Shown here: piece after piece, positions 34,444-43,430 of the stretch | Position numbering within the stretch: position 1 is the first letter of the stretch | How the letters are laid out: each line of letters starts with the position of its first letter | DNA from: Hungatella sp. | Lineage (GTDB): Bacteria; Bacillota; Clostridia; Lachnospirales; Lachnospiraceae | Length of the DNA stretch: 60,929 bases | NCBI GenBank assembly: GCA_022796015.1 | Contig: JAAWHU010000011.1 | Location: forward strand, 1 to 60,929 | Direction: 5' to 3' | Position numbers and translations under genes: made by a program | Notes under the pieces: generated by a model | Told to the model about the DNA's origin: nothing | Databases searched by the model: none | The model's input: the letters and a program-made list of their open reading frames with translations, nothing else

Positions 34444-35319
34444 ATGAAATTTTTTCACAAGCTGGAACACAAGTATTCAAAATATGCCATTAACAACCTG
34501 ATGTACTATATTGTGGTTCTCTACGGCATGGGCCTGGTCCTGTACCTCTTTGACCCTATGTTTTACTGGCAGTACCTGTCCCTTGACATGGGAGCCATCT
34601 TCCGCGGGCAGCTCTGGCGGCTGGTTACCTTCCTCGTATACCCCCCGGCTCTTGGAAGCTGGGTGTTAAGCGATATATTTTTTGGCATCCTGGCCCTTTT
34701 TATGTACCACAGCCTGGGGATTACCTTGGAGCGGGTGTGGGGGGCCTTCCGGTTTAATGTATTTTTCTTTATGGGAATGCTGGGTCAGATTCTGGCGGCT
34801 TTTGTGGGATATGTGGTATTTCATCAGAGTTATTTTATTACCACGGGATTTTTGAATTTTTCCATATTCCTGGCCTTTGCCATATGCTTTCCTGATGTGC
34901 AGTTCCTGCTTTTTCTTGTGATTCCCGTGAAGGCCAAATGGCTGGCCATAGCGGAATCGGCAGTGTACGCTTACAGTTTTTTTAAAGGGAACGCCAGTAT
35001 CCGGTGCGAGATTATACTCTCTCTCATCAATGTGCTGCTCTTTGTGGCCATGACCCGGAACTATCAGAGATACTCGCCTAAGGAGATCAAAAGAAAAAGA
35101 GATTTTCAAGCCAAGATGAGGGTGATGCCAAAAGGCCGCACCATCCACAAATGCGCAGTATGCGGCCGCACGGAGAAGGACAGCCCGGAACTGGAATTTC
35201 GGTACTGCTCCAAATGTGCAGGCGGGTTGGAGTACTGCCAGGATCATCTGTATACGCATCAGCATGTGACCCAAGAAGCCCTCCGGCTGCATGAGGAGGA
35301 AACAGGGAGGAAAGAATGA
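34444..35319 (+). CDS. rhomboid-like membrane protein with C-terminal zinc-binding cluster
   Basis: A 291-residue protein. The N-terminal 200 residues hold about six membrane helices with the rhomboid layout, including FRGQLWRLVTFLVYPP, which matches the WR motif of loop 1, and a GMLGQI helix. The catalytic GxSG expected at helix 4 is not visible (the segment reads TTGFLNFSIFLAFA), and no clear helix-6 His is seen, so it may be an inactive rhomboid. The C-terminal tail (about residues 235-280) has CAVCGRTEKD, FRYCSKCAGGLEYC and DHLYTHQHV, a Cys/His cluster that likely binds zinc in the cytoplasm. It overlaps pyk by ATGA. Function unknown. Confidence 0.7.
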   Translation: MKFFHKLEHKYSKYAINNLMYYIVVLYGMGLVLYLFDPMFYWQYLSLDMGAIFRGQLWRLVTFLVYPPALGSWVLSDIFFGILALFMYHSLGITLERVWGAFRFNVFFFMGMLGQILAAFVGYVVFHQSYFITTGFLNFSIFLAFAICFPDVQFLLFLVIPVKAKWLAIAESAVYAYSFFKGNASIRCEIILSLINVLLFVAMTRNYQRYSPKEIKRKRDFQAKMRVMPKGRTIHKCAVCGRTEKDSPELEFRYCSKCAGGLEYCQDHLYTHQHVTQEALRLHEEETGRKE

Positions 35320-36752
35320 AAAGAACAAAGATTATATGTACTATGGGACCTAATACCAATGACCGGCAGGTTATGGCGGAGCTGGCCTTAAACGGAATGG
35401 ACATTGCCCGGTTTAATTTTTCTCATGGCGACTATGAGGAGCACCGGGCCCGGTTTGAGCAGTTAAAAAGCATTAGAGACGAGCTGGGACTTCCCATTGC
35501 TGCTCTTCTCGATACCAAGGGGCCCGAGATCCGGACAGGAACCTTGAAGGAGGGGAAAAAGGTATCCCTCGCCGAAGGTCAGGAATTCACCCTGACTACA
35601 AGGAAGATCGAAGGAGATGAGACTGCCTGCTATATTAACTATAGCGGACTGAATCAGGATGTATCCCGAGGCAACCGGATTCTTATTGACGACGGCCTCA
35701 TCGAGCTGGAGGTGGAGGAGGTTGATGGCACAGAGATCCGCTGCCAGGTAATAAACGGCGGGGAACTGGGAGAGAGGAAAGGGGTCAATGTGCCCAATGT
35801 AAAGGTAAAACTTCCTGCCCTTACTCAAAAGGATAAAGAAGACATCTGGTTCGGCATAGAGGAGGGATTTGACTTTATCGCCGCGTCCTTTGTGCGCAAT
35901 GCCGAAGCCATCATAGAGATCAAGCAGATGCTGGATGTGGCCGGGGCCAACCTGAAGGTCATTGCAAAGATCGAGAATGCAGAGGGAATCGAGAATATTG
36001 ATGCCATTATCCAGGCCAGCGATGGCATCATGGTGGCCAGAGGAGACATGGGCGTTGAGATCCCGGCCGAGAGAGTCCCCTACATCCAGAAGGAGATCAT
36101 CCGCAAGTGCAATGAGGCCAGTAAGCCTGTGATCACAGCCACACAGATGCTGGATTCCATGATCCGCAATCCCCGTCCCACAAGGGCGGAGGTGACAGAC
36201 GTGGCCAATGCGGTGTACGACGGAACCGATGCCATCATGCTGTCCGGGGAGACTGCCATGGGTAAATATCCTGTGGAAGCCTTAAAGATGATGGCTCAGA
36301 TCGCAGAGGAGGCAGAGTCCCACCTGGATTATCAGGGATATTTAAAACGCAATGTTTCAGCGGAAAATCTGCGCAAGATTTCCAATGCCGTGTGCTTCTC
36401 CTCTGTGTCTACAGCCCATGACTTAAACGCAAAGGTGATTATTGCTCCCAGCATCAGCGGCTTTACTGCCGGGCTTTTATCGAAATACCGACCAGGGGCC
36501 GGAATCGTCGGCCTGTCTCCCAGCGCAAGTGCCGTGCGTCAGATGCAGATTATGTGGGGGGTCACTCCCTTTTTGGCAAAAAGAGCGGATTCTACCGATA
36601 TTCTCATTGCGTCCTCCGTGGATCTGCTGAAGGAGAAAGGAATTCTGGAATCAGGAGACGTGGTGGTGGTGACTGCCGGTGTGGTGAGCCATGAACGCCG
36701 CCATGAGCCGGCCCAGGATACCAATATTATGCGGGTAGTGAATATTTTGTAA
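35316..36752 (+). CDS. pyk: pyruvate kinase
   Basis: A 478-residue glycolytic enzyme that makes pyruvate and ATP from phosphoenolpyruvate and ADP. Seen: KIICTMGPNT, the substrate loop ARFNFSHGDYEEH, LLDTKGPEIRTG, KIENAEGIENID, MVARGDMGVEIP and the active-site ITATQMLDSMI. The C-terminal regulatory domain is complete. It lacks the extra C-terminal phosphotransferase-like domain of Bacillus enzymes, as in many clostridia. It is translationally coupled to the rhomboid-like gene. Confidence 0.96.
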   Translation: MKRTKIICTMGPNTNDRQVMAELALNGMDIARFNFSHGDYEEHRARFEQLKSIRDELGLPIAALLDTKGPEIRTGTLKEGKKVSLAEGQEFTLTTRKIEGDETACYINYSGLNQDVSRGNRILIDDGLIELEVEEVDGTEIRCQVINGGELGERKGVNVPNVKVKLPALTQKDKEDIWFGIEEGFDFIAASFVRNAEAIIEIKQMLDVAGANLKVIAKIENAEGIENIDAIIQASDGIMVARGDMGVEIPAERVPYIQKEIIRKCNEASKPVITATQMLDSMIRNPRPTRAEVTDVANAVYDGTDAIMLSGETAMGKYPVEALKMMAQIAEEAESHLDYQGYLKRNVSAENLRKISNAVCFSSVSTAHDLNAKVIIAPSISGFTAGLLSKYRPGAGIVGLSPSASAVRQMQIMWGVTPFLAKRADSTDILIASSVDLLKEKGILESGDVVVVTAGVVSHERRHEPAQDTNIMRVVNIL

Positions 36753-36882
36753 TATAGAGGAACTTAGTACTGGACAAAGGAGTCTGCAATCAGGTACAAT
36801 GTGACATTATTGCATGGTATCTGTATGCAGACTTTTTGCGTCACGGCCACACTTACATTACAGGAAAGGAAAAGCTTACAGT

Positions 36883-38151
36883 ATGGAAAAGAAAACATTT
36901 GTTACAAAGGATCAGCTGGAGGAAATTGTGAAGGAGTATCCCACTCCCTTTCATCTCTACGACGAGAAGGGAATTCGGGACAACGCAGAGAGGCTAAAGG
37001 AGGCATTTGCCTGGAACAAAGGCTTTAAAGAATATTTTGCGGTGAAAGCCACGCCCAACCCCTTTATCTTAAAGCTGTTAAAGAAGTGCGGCTGCGGTAC
37101 GGACTGCTCCTCCATGACGGAGCTGATGATGTCCGATGTATGTGGCTTTAAGGGAAATGAGATCATGTTTTCGTCCAATGACACGCCGCCTGAGGAATTT
37201 CGCTTTGCAGCTGACTTAGGGGCCATTATCAACCTGGACGATTTCACCCATATTCAGTGCCTTGAGGAGACCATAGGCAGGATTCCTGAGACCATCTGCT
37301 GCCGGTACAATCCGGGAGGGCTCTTTAAGATCAGCAACAGCATTATGGACAACCCCGGGGACTCCAAGTACGGTATGACCACGGAACAGATTTTTGAGGC
37401 GTTTAAGGTGCTGAAGGCAAAGGGAGCAAAGCATTTCGGAATCCATGCGTTTCTGGCCAGCAACACGGTGACCAACGAGTACTATCCAACTCTGGCAAAA
37501 GTCCTGTTTGAGATGGCCGTGAAGCTGAAAAAGGAGACAGGGGCGGATATCCGCTTTATTAATCTTTCCGGCGGCATCGGCATTCCCTACCGGCCGGACC
37601 AGGAGCCCAATGATATCATGGTCATCGGGGAAGGCGTGAGAAATGTTTACGAGGAGGTTCTTGTTCCGGCAGGCATGGGGGATGTGGCATTGTTTACGGA
37701 GCTGGGCCGTTTTATGCTGGCGCCTTACGGCTGTCTGGTGACAAAGGCCATTCACGAAAAGCATACCTACAAGGAGTATATCGGCGTGGACGCCTGTGCC
37801 GTCAACCTGATGCGCCCGGCTGTTTACGGCTCCTACCATCATATTACTGTGGCAGGGAAGGAGCAGGCGCCCTGTGACCATACCTATGATGTGGTAGGCT
37901 CTCTCTGCGAAAACTGCGATAAGTTTGCCATTGACCGGAATCTGCCTGAGATTGAGAAGGGGGATCTGCTGATTATTCACGACACAGGGGCTCACGGATT
38001 CTCCATGGGTTATAACTACAACGGCAAATTGCGTTCCGCGGAGCTTCTCCTAAAAGAGGACGGCTCTGTCCGGATGATTCGGCGGGCGGAGACGGAGAAG
38101 GACTACTTTGCCACCTTTGACTTCTGCGATATCTTTAAGAAATACCAATGA
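36883..38151 (+). CDS. lysA: diaminopimelate decarboxylase-like PLP enzyme
   Basis: The start is ATG 36883 (MEKKTFVTKDQLEE), behind AGGAAAGGA; the frame open to 36814 has no site. The 422-residue protein is a fold-III PLP decarboxylase. PLP Lys lies in EYFAVKATPNPF, substrate segments include GCGTDCSSMTEL and GIHAFLASN, the glycine loop is LSGGIGIPY, and the C-terminal Cys appears in VGSLCENCD. LysA makes lysine from meso-diaminopimelate. This clostridial subgroup diverges from classic LysA, so a related amino acid substrate remains possible. Confidence 0.82.
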   Translation: MEKKTFVTKDQLEEIVKEYPTPFHLYDEKGIRDNAERLKEAFAWNKGFKEYFAVKATPNPFILKLLKKCGCGTDCSSMTELMMSDVCGFKGNEIMFSSNDTPPEEFRFAADLGAIINLDDFTHIQCLEETIGRIPETICCRYNPGGLFKISNSIMDNPGDSKYGMTTEQIFEAFKVLKAKGAKHFGIHAFLASNTVTNEYYPTLAKVLFEMAVKLKKETGADIRFINLSGGIGIPYRPDQEPNDIMVIGEGVRNVYEEVLVPAGMGDVALFTELGRFMLAPYGCLVTKAIHEKHTYKEYIGVDACAVNLMRPAVYGSYHHITVAGKEQAPCDHTYDVVGSLCENCDKFAIDRNLPEIEKGDLLIIHDTGAHGFSMGYNYNGKLRSAELLLKEDGSVRMIRRAETEKDYFATFDFCDIFKKYQ

Positions 38152-38155
38152 GAAA

Positions 38156-38220
38156 GGCCCCCGGCCTGGGATGCCATATGCCGGCGCGTGATCCCGGCCG
38201 GAAGGGCCCGCAGGCCGGGG
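38156..38220 (+). other. GC-rich region with two alternative stems
   Basis: After lysA, 38156-38172 (GGCCCCCGGCCTGGGAT) can pair with 38191-38208, or its part CCCCGGCCT (38159-38167) can pair perfectly with AGGCCGGGG (38212-38220). The two pairings exclude each other. The region is far richer in GC than its surroundings. It is part of a 336-bp gap (38152-38487). Confidence 0.5.
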
Positions 38221-38264
38221 CCATGGGACACGCGGAGAAATAAATTTGTAAGGAAAAAGAAAAA

Positions 38265-38301
38265 TCCCCGTATCTGTTAGATACGGGGGATTACTTTTTC
38301 T
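38265..38301 (+). terminator. rho-independent terminator before the subtilase gene
   Basis: TCCCCGTATC (38265-38274) pairs with GATACGGGGA (38280-38289) around TGTTA. It is followed by TTACTTTTTCTTT and preceded by an A-rich run, so it may work in both directions. The rest of the gap to 38487 is AT-rich with repeated AGGATTA words. Confidence 0.88.
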
Positions 38302-38487
38302 TTAGGATTAAAAGGATTAAGGATTTAAGGTTTGTGCATTTCTTATGGTCTTAGTATAGCACATAGCCGGAGAAAATGTTTGTAGAATGTTTGAATAGAT
38401 TATGAAGAAATTCTTAAGGTTGTAAAAAGAAGCAAATGATGTGATTTATGAATATTGTAAAGAAAAAGATAAGATTAAGGAAGAGTC

Positions 38488-39387
38488 GTGAATCGGGCAA
38501 AACAAGTGATTCATTGGGGGATAGGGGCTGATGAGGCGCTGACCGGCAGAGGAGTAGGCGTGGCGGTCCTCGATACAGGCATCTATCCTCATATAGATTT
38601 TGAACATCGCATCACTGCATTTTACGATGTGATCAGGAAACGAAGGGAGCCATACGATGACAACGGTCACGGAACTCACATTTCGGCCATTATCGGCGGA
38701 AGCGGGGAGGCGTCTGAGGGACGGTATCAGGGGGTGGCTCCGGGATGTCATCTCATCAGCGTAAAGGTACTGGACTCTAAAGGAGGAGGCTATGCCTCCG
38801 ATGTTCTGACTGGTCTTAGATGGATTCGGGAGCAGAAGGAGCGGCTGGGAATCCGTATTGTGAATATCTCCGTAGGTTCCTATTCCAGAAGAAATATGAG
38901 TGAGAACTCCGCCCTGGTGCGAGGGGTGGACGCGGCATGGGACGATGGCCTTGTGGTGGTGGTGGCTGCCGGTAATAACGGGCCGGGCCGCATGACGGTG
39001 ACGACTCCGGGAATCAGCCGGAAGGTCATAACGGTGGGATGTTCCGATGATGATAAGGAAGTCAATGTTATGGGAACCAGAATGGTGGACTATTCCGGCC
39101 GGGGTCCTACGGGGGCCTGCATCTGCAAGCCGGAGATCTTAGCTCCCGGCGCTGCGATCATCAGCTGCTGCAATGAGGACTGCCGCTATTCCGTGAAAAG
39201 CGGAACCTCCATGTCTACCCCCATAGTGGCAGGGGCTATTGCCCTTCTCCTGGAGAAATACCCGGATATGACCAACCGGGATGTGAAGCTGCGGCTCAGA
39301 GAACGAGCAGTGGATCTGGGGCTTCCGAAGAACCGTCAGGGATGGGGGATGCTGGATGTAGAGAGGCTTTTGGCGGATGAGATATAG
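38488..39387 (+). CDS. S8 family subtilisin-like serine protease, no export signal
   Basis: A 299-residue subtilase starting at GTG 38488 behind TAAGGAAG. The catalytic residues are all present: Asp in VAVLDTGIYPH, His in DDNGHGTHISAI and Ser in SGTSMSTPIVAGA, with oxyanion Asn in VVAAGNNGPG. It has no signal peptide and no clear propeptide, so it resembles intracellular or self-contained subtilases found in clostridia. It is monocistronic between terminators. Substrate unknown. Confidence 0.9.
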   Translation: MNRAKQVIHWGIGADEALTGRGVGVAVLDTGIYPHIDFEHRITAFYDVIRKRREPYDDNGHGTHISAIIGGSGEASEGRYQGVAPGCHLISVKVLDSKGGGYASDVLTGLRWIREQKERLGIRIVNISVGSYSRRNMSENSALVRGVDAAWDDGLVVVVAAGNNGPGRMTVTTPGISRKVITVGCSDDDKEVNVMGTRMVDYSGRGPTGACICKPEILAPGAAIISCCNEDCRYSVKSGTSMSTPIVAGAIALLLEKYPDMTNRDVKLRLRERAVDLGLPKNRQGWGMLDVERLLADEI

Positions 39388-39417
39388 AATATGATTTAAC
39401 ATATTATAGATTAATGA

Positions 39418-39444
39418 AGGGACTGTCGAAAGATAGTCTCTTTT
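39418..39444 (+). terminator. terminator after the subtilase gene
   Basis: GGGACT pairs with AGTCTC (one wobble) around GTCGAAAGAT, followed by TTTTG. A second perfect hairpin, GGGGCCG-AAA-CGGCCCC, lies at 39556-39572. Confidence 0.65.
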
Positions 39445-39555
39445 GATAACGTTGGGCACTTCGGGATTTATACCTACGGCTTCTGCGGTATGTATGGAAA
39501 GATTCTGGCGGGAATTTGTTCAGGTAGACAGAACTGTATAAAATGTTATTGGGAG

Positions 39556-39572
39556 GGGGCCGAAACGGCCCC
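39556..39572. terminator. GGGGCCG/CGGCCCC hairpin
   Basis: A 7-bp perfect stem with an AAA loop in the gap before the EamA gene, followed by TTATTAAATT. It may terminate readthrough from the left or shield the promoter that begins 19 bp further on. Confidence 0.5.
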
Positions 39573-39590
39573 TTATTAAATTAAAATTAA

Positions 39591-39620
39591 TTGACGAAGG
39601 AAACGGTTTCTGTCTATAAT
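39591..39620 (+). promoter_or_regulatory. sigma-A promoter of the EamA transporter gene
   Basis: TTGACG (39591-39596), 18-bp spacer, TATAAT (39615-39620). The start would be about 45 bp before the ATG. Confidence 0.75.
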
Positions 39621-39673
39621 AGAGCCAGGGTGCGGTCAGAAAAGAGAGAGGGTCCGCCAAAAGGAGAACACCC

Positions 39674-40546
39674 ATGAAATATTTAGAAAAGCACCCCATG
39701 ATCATGATTGTCATCGGTATTACGGGAATATCCATGTCAGCTATTTTTGTAAAATACTCCAAGGCGCCATCAGTGGTAACGGCGGCTTACCGTTTGCTGT
39801 GGACGGTTTTCCTGATGACGCCTGTGGTGTGGGGGAGCAGATCCGGGCGCAGGGAGCTTCTTGCAACAGGTAAGAAGGCGGTGATGCTGTGTGCAGCCAG
39901 CGGTATTTTTCTGGCTCTTCATTTTTATACATGGTTTGAGTCTCTGAAACTTACTACGGTGGCCAGTTCCACCACCATCATATGTACGGAGGTCATATGG
40001 GTGGCATTGGGATACTGTCTGTTTCTGAAAGGAAAGCTGACAGGAAAGGCCGCGGCGGCAATCGCGGTAACTCTTTGCGGAAGCCTGATGGTTGCCTACT
40101 CGGATTCCGGGATGGGAGGAGGCCGTTTCTATGGAGATGTCCTTGCTCTTTTTGCCGCAGTGGCCGTAGCCTGCTACACGCTCATAGGCCGGGTGGCCCG
40201 GACCAGTCTTTCTACCATGGTCTATACTTATATTGTATATGGGTTTTCTGCCGCCGTACTGGTGATTCTTACGGTTGTTCAGGGGTATTCCATGACGGGA
40301 TACGGCGGAAGCGCCGCCCTGACAGGGTTTCTTTTGGCTGTATTTTCCACCATTTTAGGGCACAGTATATTCAGCTGGTGTCTCAGATTCTTTTCACCTG
40401 CTTTTGTGTCTGCATCCAAGCTGTGCGAGCCTGTGGTGGCCGGCGCCTTTGCTGCCCTGCTTTTCGGGGAGATACCGGGAGCGCTTCAGATCGTCGGGGG
40501 AGCGGTGATCATAGGAGGAGTTATCTTTTATTCCCGAGTGGAATAA
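39674..40546 (+). CDS. DMT superfamily transporter (EamA domains)
   Basis: A 290-residue inner-membrane protein with about ten helices arranged as two EamA repeats. The first repeat begins MIMIVIGITGISMSAIFVKY and includes ALHFYTWFESLKLTTVASST; the second starts near residue 155 and ends in EPVVAGAFAALLFGEIPG followed by GGAVIIGGVIFY. Proteins of this type export or import metabolites such as amino acids. It is monocistronic, so its substrate cannot be deduced. Confidence 0.9.
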   Translation: MKYLEKHPMIMIVIGITGISMSAIFVKYSKAPSVVTAAYRLLWTVFLMTPVVWGSRSGRRELLATGKKAVMLCAASGIFLALHFYTWFESLKLTTVASSTTIICTEVIWVALGYCLFLKGKLTGKAAAAIAVTLCGSLMVAYSDSGMGGGRFYGDVLALFAAVAVACYTLIGRVARTSLSTMVYTYIVYGFSAAVLVILTVVQGYSMTGYGGSAALTGFLLAVFSTILGHSIFSWCLRFFSPAFVSASKLCEPVVAGAFAALLFGEIPGALQIVGGAVIIGGVIFYSRVE

Positions 40547-40555
40547 AAGATGGCC

Positions 40556-40584
40556 TTGACGCCCCTTTCAAACACGGTTATACT
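40556..40584 (+). promoter_or_regulatory. possible upstream promoter of the Uma2 gene
   Basis: TTGACG (40556-40561), 17-bp spacer, TATACT (40579-40584). It would give a leader of about 210 nt that includes the palindrome CAGAATATTCTG (40602-40613). Confidence 0.5.
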
Positions 40585-40741
40585 GATTCTGTAAGCTCAT
40601 GCAGAATATTCTGTTCTGCACATCTGAAATATTCTTGTTTTCTGGGTGATGGTTCATCGCAGATTCAAGCGCAGAGGTAAGAGAAAGGCGAGGTGGTGCC
40701 TATGGATGCAGGATAACACAGCGGCCCGTGCAGAAAATCAT

Positions 40742-40770
40742 TAGACATATACACAGCCATGAAGTATACT
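40742..40770 (+). promoter_or_regulatory. proximal promoter of the Uma2 gene
   Basis: TAGACA (40742-40747), 17-bp spacer, TATACT (40765-40770). It overlaps the upstream end of the longest reading frame, which supports the later start at 40804. Confidence 0.5.
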
Positions 40771-40803
40771 AAAAGAAATGCAGGGGGCCGGGAGGTAAGT
40801 GTC

Positions 40804-41391
40804 ATGAAGGTGTATATGGGAGAGGAAGAGATAATAAAAAAAAATATGGCATTGGCGCAGGAGAAAATCTATACCACAGAATTTATAGAAGAACTGCCGG
40901 AGGATGTAAGGGCGGAGGTAATCGATGGACAGCTGTTTTATATGGCGTCTCCGACAGCCACACATCAGAGACTTTTGGGCTTTCTGCATGGAACGATCTG
41001 GAATTATATACGGGAAAAGAAAGGCAGATGTCAGGTTTATCCGGCACCCCTTGCTGTGTACTTGAACAAGGATCATCACACATATCTGGAGCCGGATGTG
41101 ATCCTTGTGTGCGACCCCGGGAAGATGACGGAAAAGGGCTGCTATGGAGCACCGGATTTTGTCGCCGAGATCGTATCCCCCAGCACTCAGAGCCGGGATT
41201 ATCTTTTGAAGCTGAACAAATACCAAAGCGCAGGGGTGAAAGAGTATTGGATTCTGGACATAAGAAAGAAAACCATCCATGTGTACGACTTTGAAAATGA
41301 GCGAAAAGACACCTATGATTTTGCGGATAAGATCGGTATGAAGGTTCTTTGGGGCCTGGAGATCGATTTTTCCGAATTTGACGCTCCTTAG
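40804..41391 (+). CDS. Uma2 family (DUF820) endonuclease-fold protein
   Basis: Start ATG 40804 follows GGGAGGTAA at normal distance and gives 195 residues; earlier codons to 40759 fall in the promoter. The protein has the restriction-endonuclease-like PD-(D/E)xK core of the Uma2 family: EVIDGQLFYMASPT near the start, the acidic LEPDVILVCDP, then FVAEIVSPSTQSRDY and the catalytic-type Lys in YQSAGVKEYWILD. Uma2 proteins are abundant in cyanobacteria and scattered in Firmicutes; a nuclease role is presumed from the fold but not demonstrated. It stands alone upstream of recA. Confidence 0.85.
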   Translation: MKVYMGEEEIIKKNMALAQEKIYTTEFIEELPEDVRAEVIDGQLFYMASPTATHQRLLGFLHGTIWNYIREKKGRCQVYPAPLAVYLNKDHHTYLEPDVILVCDPGKMTEKGCYGAPDFVAEIVSPSTQSRDYLLKLNKYQSAGVKEYWILDIRKKTIHVYDFENERKDTYDFADKIGMKVLWGLEIDFSEFDAP

Positions 41392-41393
41392 GG

Positions 41394-41422
41394 TTGACAT
41401 TTGGATAAAACTATATTATCAT
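41394..41422 (+). promoter_or_regulatory. recA promoter
   Basis: TTGACA (41394-41399), 17-bp spacer, TATCAT (41417-41422). The LexA box lies directly downstream. Confidence 0.75.
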
Positions 41423-41429
41423 ATAAAAA

Positions 41430-41441
41430 GAACATTTGTTC
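41430..41441 (+). promoter_or_regulatory. LexA (SOS) box
   Basis: GAACATTTGTTC matches the Gram-positive LexA/DinR consensus GAAC-N4-GTTC exactly. It overlaps the predicted recA transcription start, so RecA is under SOS control. Confidence 0.9.
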
Positions 41442-41464
41442 GATATTAAAGAGGGGAAGATATT

Positions 41465-42586
41465 ATGAACAGAGATGAGAAGATCAAGGCATTAGAAGGC
41501 GCCATAACACAGATTGAGAAGGCCTACGGCAAGGGCTCCGTCATGAAGCTTGGGGATTCCGGGGCGAATATGAACATTGAGACAGTACCCACAGGCTCTC
41601 TGAGCCTGGATATTGCCCTGGGCCTTGGAGGGATACCAAAAGGACGTGTCATCGAGGTCTATGGCCCTGAGTCCAGCGGTAAGACCACAGTTGCCCTGCA
41701 TATGGTGGCTGAGGTTCAGAAGAGAGGCGGCATTGCGGGATTTATTGACGCGGAGCATGCCCTGGATCCGGTTTATGCCAAGAAGATCGGAGTTGACATT
41801 GATAACCTTTATATCTCCCAGCCGGACAACGGGGAGCAGGCTTTGGAGATCACAGAGACCATGGTGCGGTCCGGAGCCGTGGATATCGTGATTGTGGACT
41901 CTGTGGCGGCTCTGGTTCCCAAGGCGGAGATCGAGGGGGAGATGGGAGATTCCCACATGGGTCTTCAGGCCAGGCTTATGTCTCAGGCTTTGAGGAAGCT
42001 GACCGGTGTCATCAGCAAGTCTAACTGCAGCGTCATCTTTATTAATCAGGTTCGTGAGAAGATCGGCGTCATGTTCGGCAATCCGGAGACTACCACAGGA
42101 GGCCGCGCCCTGAAGTTTTATGCGTCTGTCCGTATGGAGGTGAGAAAGGCGGAGGTCCTTAAGCAGGGCGGAGATGTAGTGGGGAACCGTGCCAAGGTGA
42201 AAGTGGTGAAGAACAAGATTGCTCCGCCTTTTAAAGAAGCTGAATTTGATATTATGTTCGGCTTGGGCATCTCCAGGGAAGGAGACATACTGGATCTGGC
42301 GGTAAAGGAGAATATTATCGAGAAGAGCGGCGCATGGTATGCTTACCAGGGAGCTAAGATCGGCCAGGGCCGTGAGAACGCCAAGATCTATCTCAGGGAT
42401 AACCCGGCAGTATGCCAGGATGTGGAGAATAAAGTGCGGGCTATCTACGGGCTGGAAGCATCCTCCGTCCAGGAGGGCGGGGCCAAGGAAGAGAAGACAG
42501 AAAAGCCTGAGAAAGCAGGCAGACCGCCAAAAGCAGATAAGAAGGTGAAGGAAGAAGAAGCGGCTTCTGATACAGAAGTGATTTAG
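41465..42586 (+). CDS. recA: recombinase RecA
   Basis: A 373-residue RecA. Walker A is GPESSGKTT, the [20 protein letters not shown] and DNA-binding-loop regions are intact, and [20 protein letters not shown] is diagnostic. The C-terminus is a Lys/Glu/Ala-rich tail of about 35 residues. It drives strand exchange and LexA self-cleavage. The LexA box and promoter lie upstream and recX follows. Confidence 0.98.
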   Translation: MNRDEKIKALEGAITQIEKAYGKGSVMKLGDSGANMNIETVPTGSLSLDIALGLGGIPKGRVIEVYGPESSGKTTVALHMVAEVQKRGGIAGFIDAEHALDPVYAKKIGVDIDNLYISQPDNGEQALEITETMVRSGAVDIVIVDSVAALVPKAEIEGEMGDSHMGLQARLMSQALRKLTGVISKSNCSVIFINQVREKIGVMFGNPETTTGGRALKFYASVRMEVRKAEVLKQGGDVVGNRAKVKVVKNKIAPPFKEAEFDIMFGLGISREGDILDLAVKENIIEKSGAWYAYQGAKIGQGRENAKIYLRDNPAVCQDVENKVRAIYGLEASSVQEGGAKEEKTEKPEKAGRPPKADKKVKEEEAASDTEVI

Positions 42587-42671
42587 ATGGAATGATAAGA
42601 CGGAGAATCAGCCGCAAAGGCAGGTACAAGAGAGATTTCGAGAGTACATAAAAGGCAGAGGGAGGATATGG

Positions 42672-43265
42672 ATGCAGATAGAGGCCCTGACCCCTTTGGA
42701 TAAGCGGAGAAGCAAAGTCCTCACGGATGAGGACTTTGCCTTTGTTTTATACAAAGGAGAATTGAAGACATATGGGATTGAGGCGGGACAGGAGCTGGCG
42801 GATGAGACCTATGACAGGATTCTGAGGGAAGTCCTGTTTAAACGGGCCAAGGAGCGGGTTTTGTATCTTCTTAAGTCCAGGGACAGGACGGAACTGGAGA
42901 TACGGCGGAAGCTGAAGGAGGGATATTATCCTCAGGAGGCCATAGAGTATGCGGTATCCTTTTTAAAGGAGTACCGCTTTGTGGACGATGAGGATTACGG
43001 GCGCAGATATATCCGTACTTATGCCGGGAAGAAGAGCAGAAGGCAGATGGAGTATGAGCTTTGCGGCAAAGGACTGCCTAGGGAAACGGTGGGCGTTCTT
43101 CTGGAAGAGCAGGGCCTGTCGGAGGAGGAGCCGATCCGCCGGTATTTGAAGAAGAAAGGCTATGAGAAAGATTCCGCCCTGCCGGGGGAGAAGGCCAGGA
43201 TGGCGGCAGCCCTGGTGCGAAAAGGATTTTCCTATGATGATATATACCGGATCATGGAAGAGTGA
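42672..43265 (+). CDS. recX: RecX regulatory protein
   Basis: A 197-residue helical protein that modulates RecA filaments. It contains the tandem three-helix RecX repeats: ALYLLKSRDRTELEIRRKL-like segment near residue 60 and LKEYRFVDDEDYGRRYIRTY near 98. ATG 42672 has GGAGG six bases upstream; an ATG four bases earlier is out of frame and closes quickly. It lies 85 bp behind recA, the usual order. Confidence 0.9.
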   Translation: MQIEALTPLDKRRSKVLTDEDFAFVLYKGELKTYGIEAGQELADETYDRILREVLFKRAKERVLYLLKSRDRTELEIRRKLKEGYYPQEAIEYAVSFLKEYRFVDDEDYGRRYIRTYAGKKSRRQMEYELCGKGLPRETVGVLLEEQGLSEEEPIRRYLKKKGYEKDSALPGEKARMAAALVRKGFSYDDIYRIMEE

Positions 43266-43352
43266 TGGCGGTATGAAAGATATATGGTTCGTTTGACGGG
43301 GCTTAGCCCATTAACACAGCGATTGTTGCAGGATAACACAGAGATTGTACAC

Positions 43353-43381
43353 TTGACATAATGCACAAAACAGTTTAAAAT
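43353..43381 (+). promoter_or_regulatory. sigma-A promoter of rny
   Basis: TTGACA (43353-43358), 17-bp spacer, TAAAAT (43376-43381), about 50 bp before the GTG start. Confidence 0.8.
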
Positions 43382-43430
43382 TGTAGTGTTGTATTCTTGT
43401 ACAATGAAAACTAAATAAGGAGGTGCTCCT

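Noticed and set aside
40708..43341. 14-bp word GCAGGATAACACAG present at 40708 and 43328
   Set aside because: In a 61-kb window a few identical 14-mers are expected by chance, and the flanks do not match.
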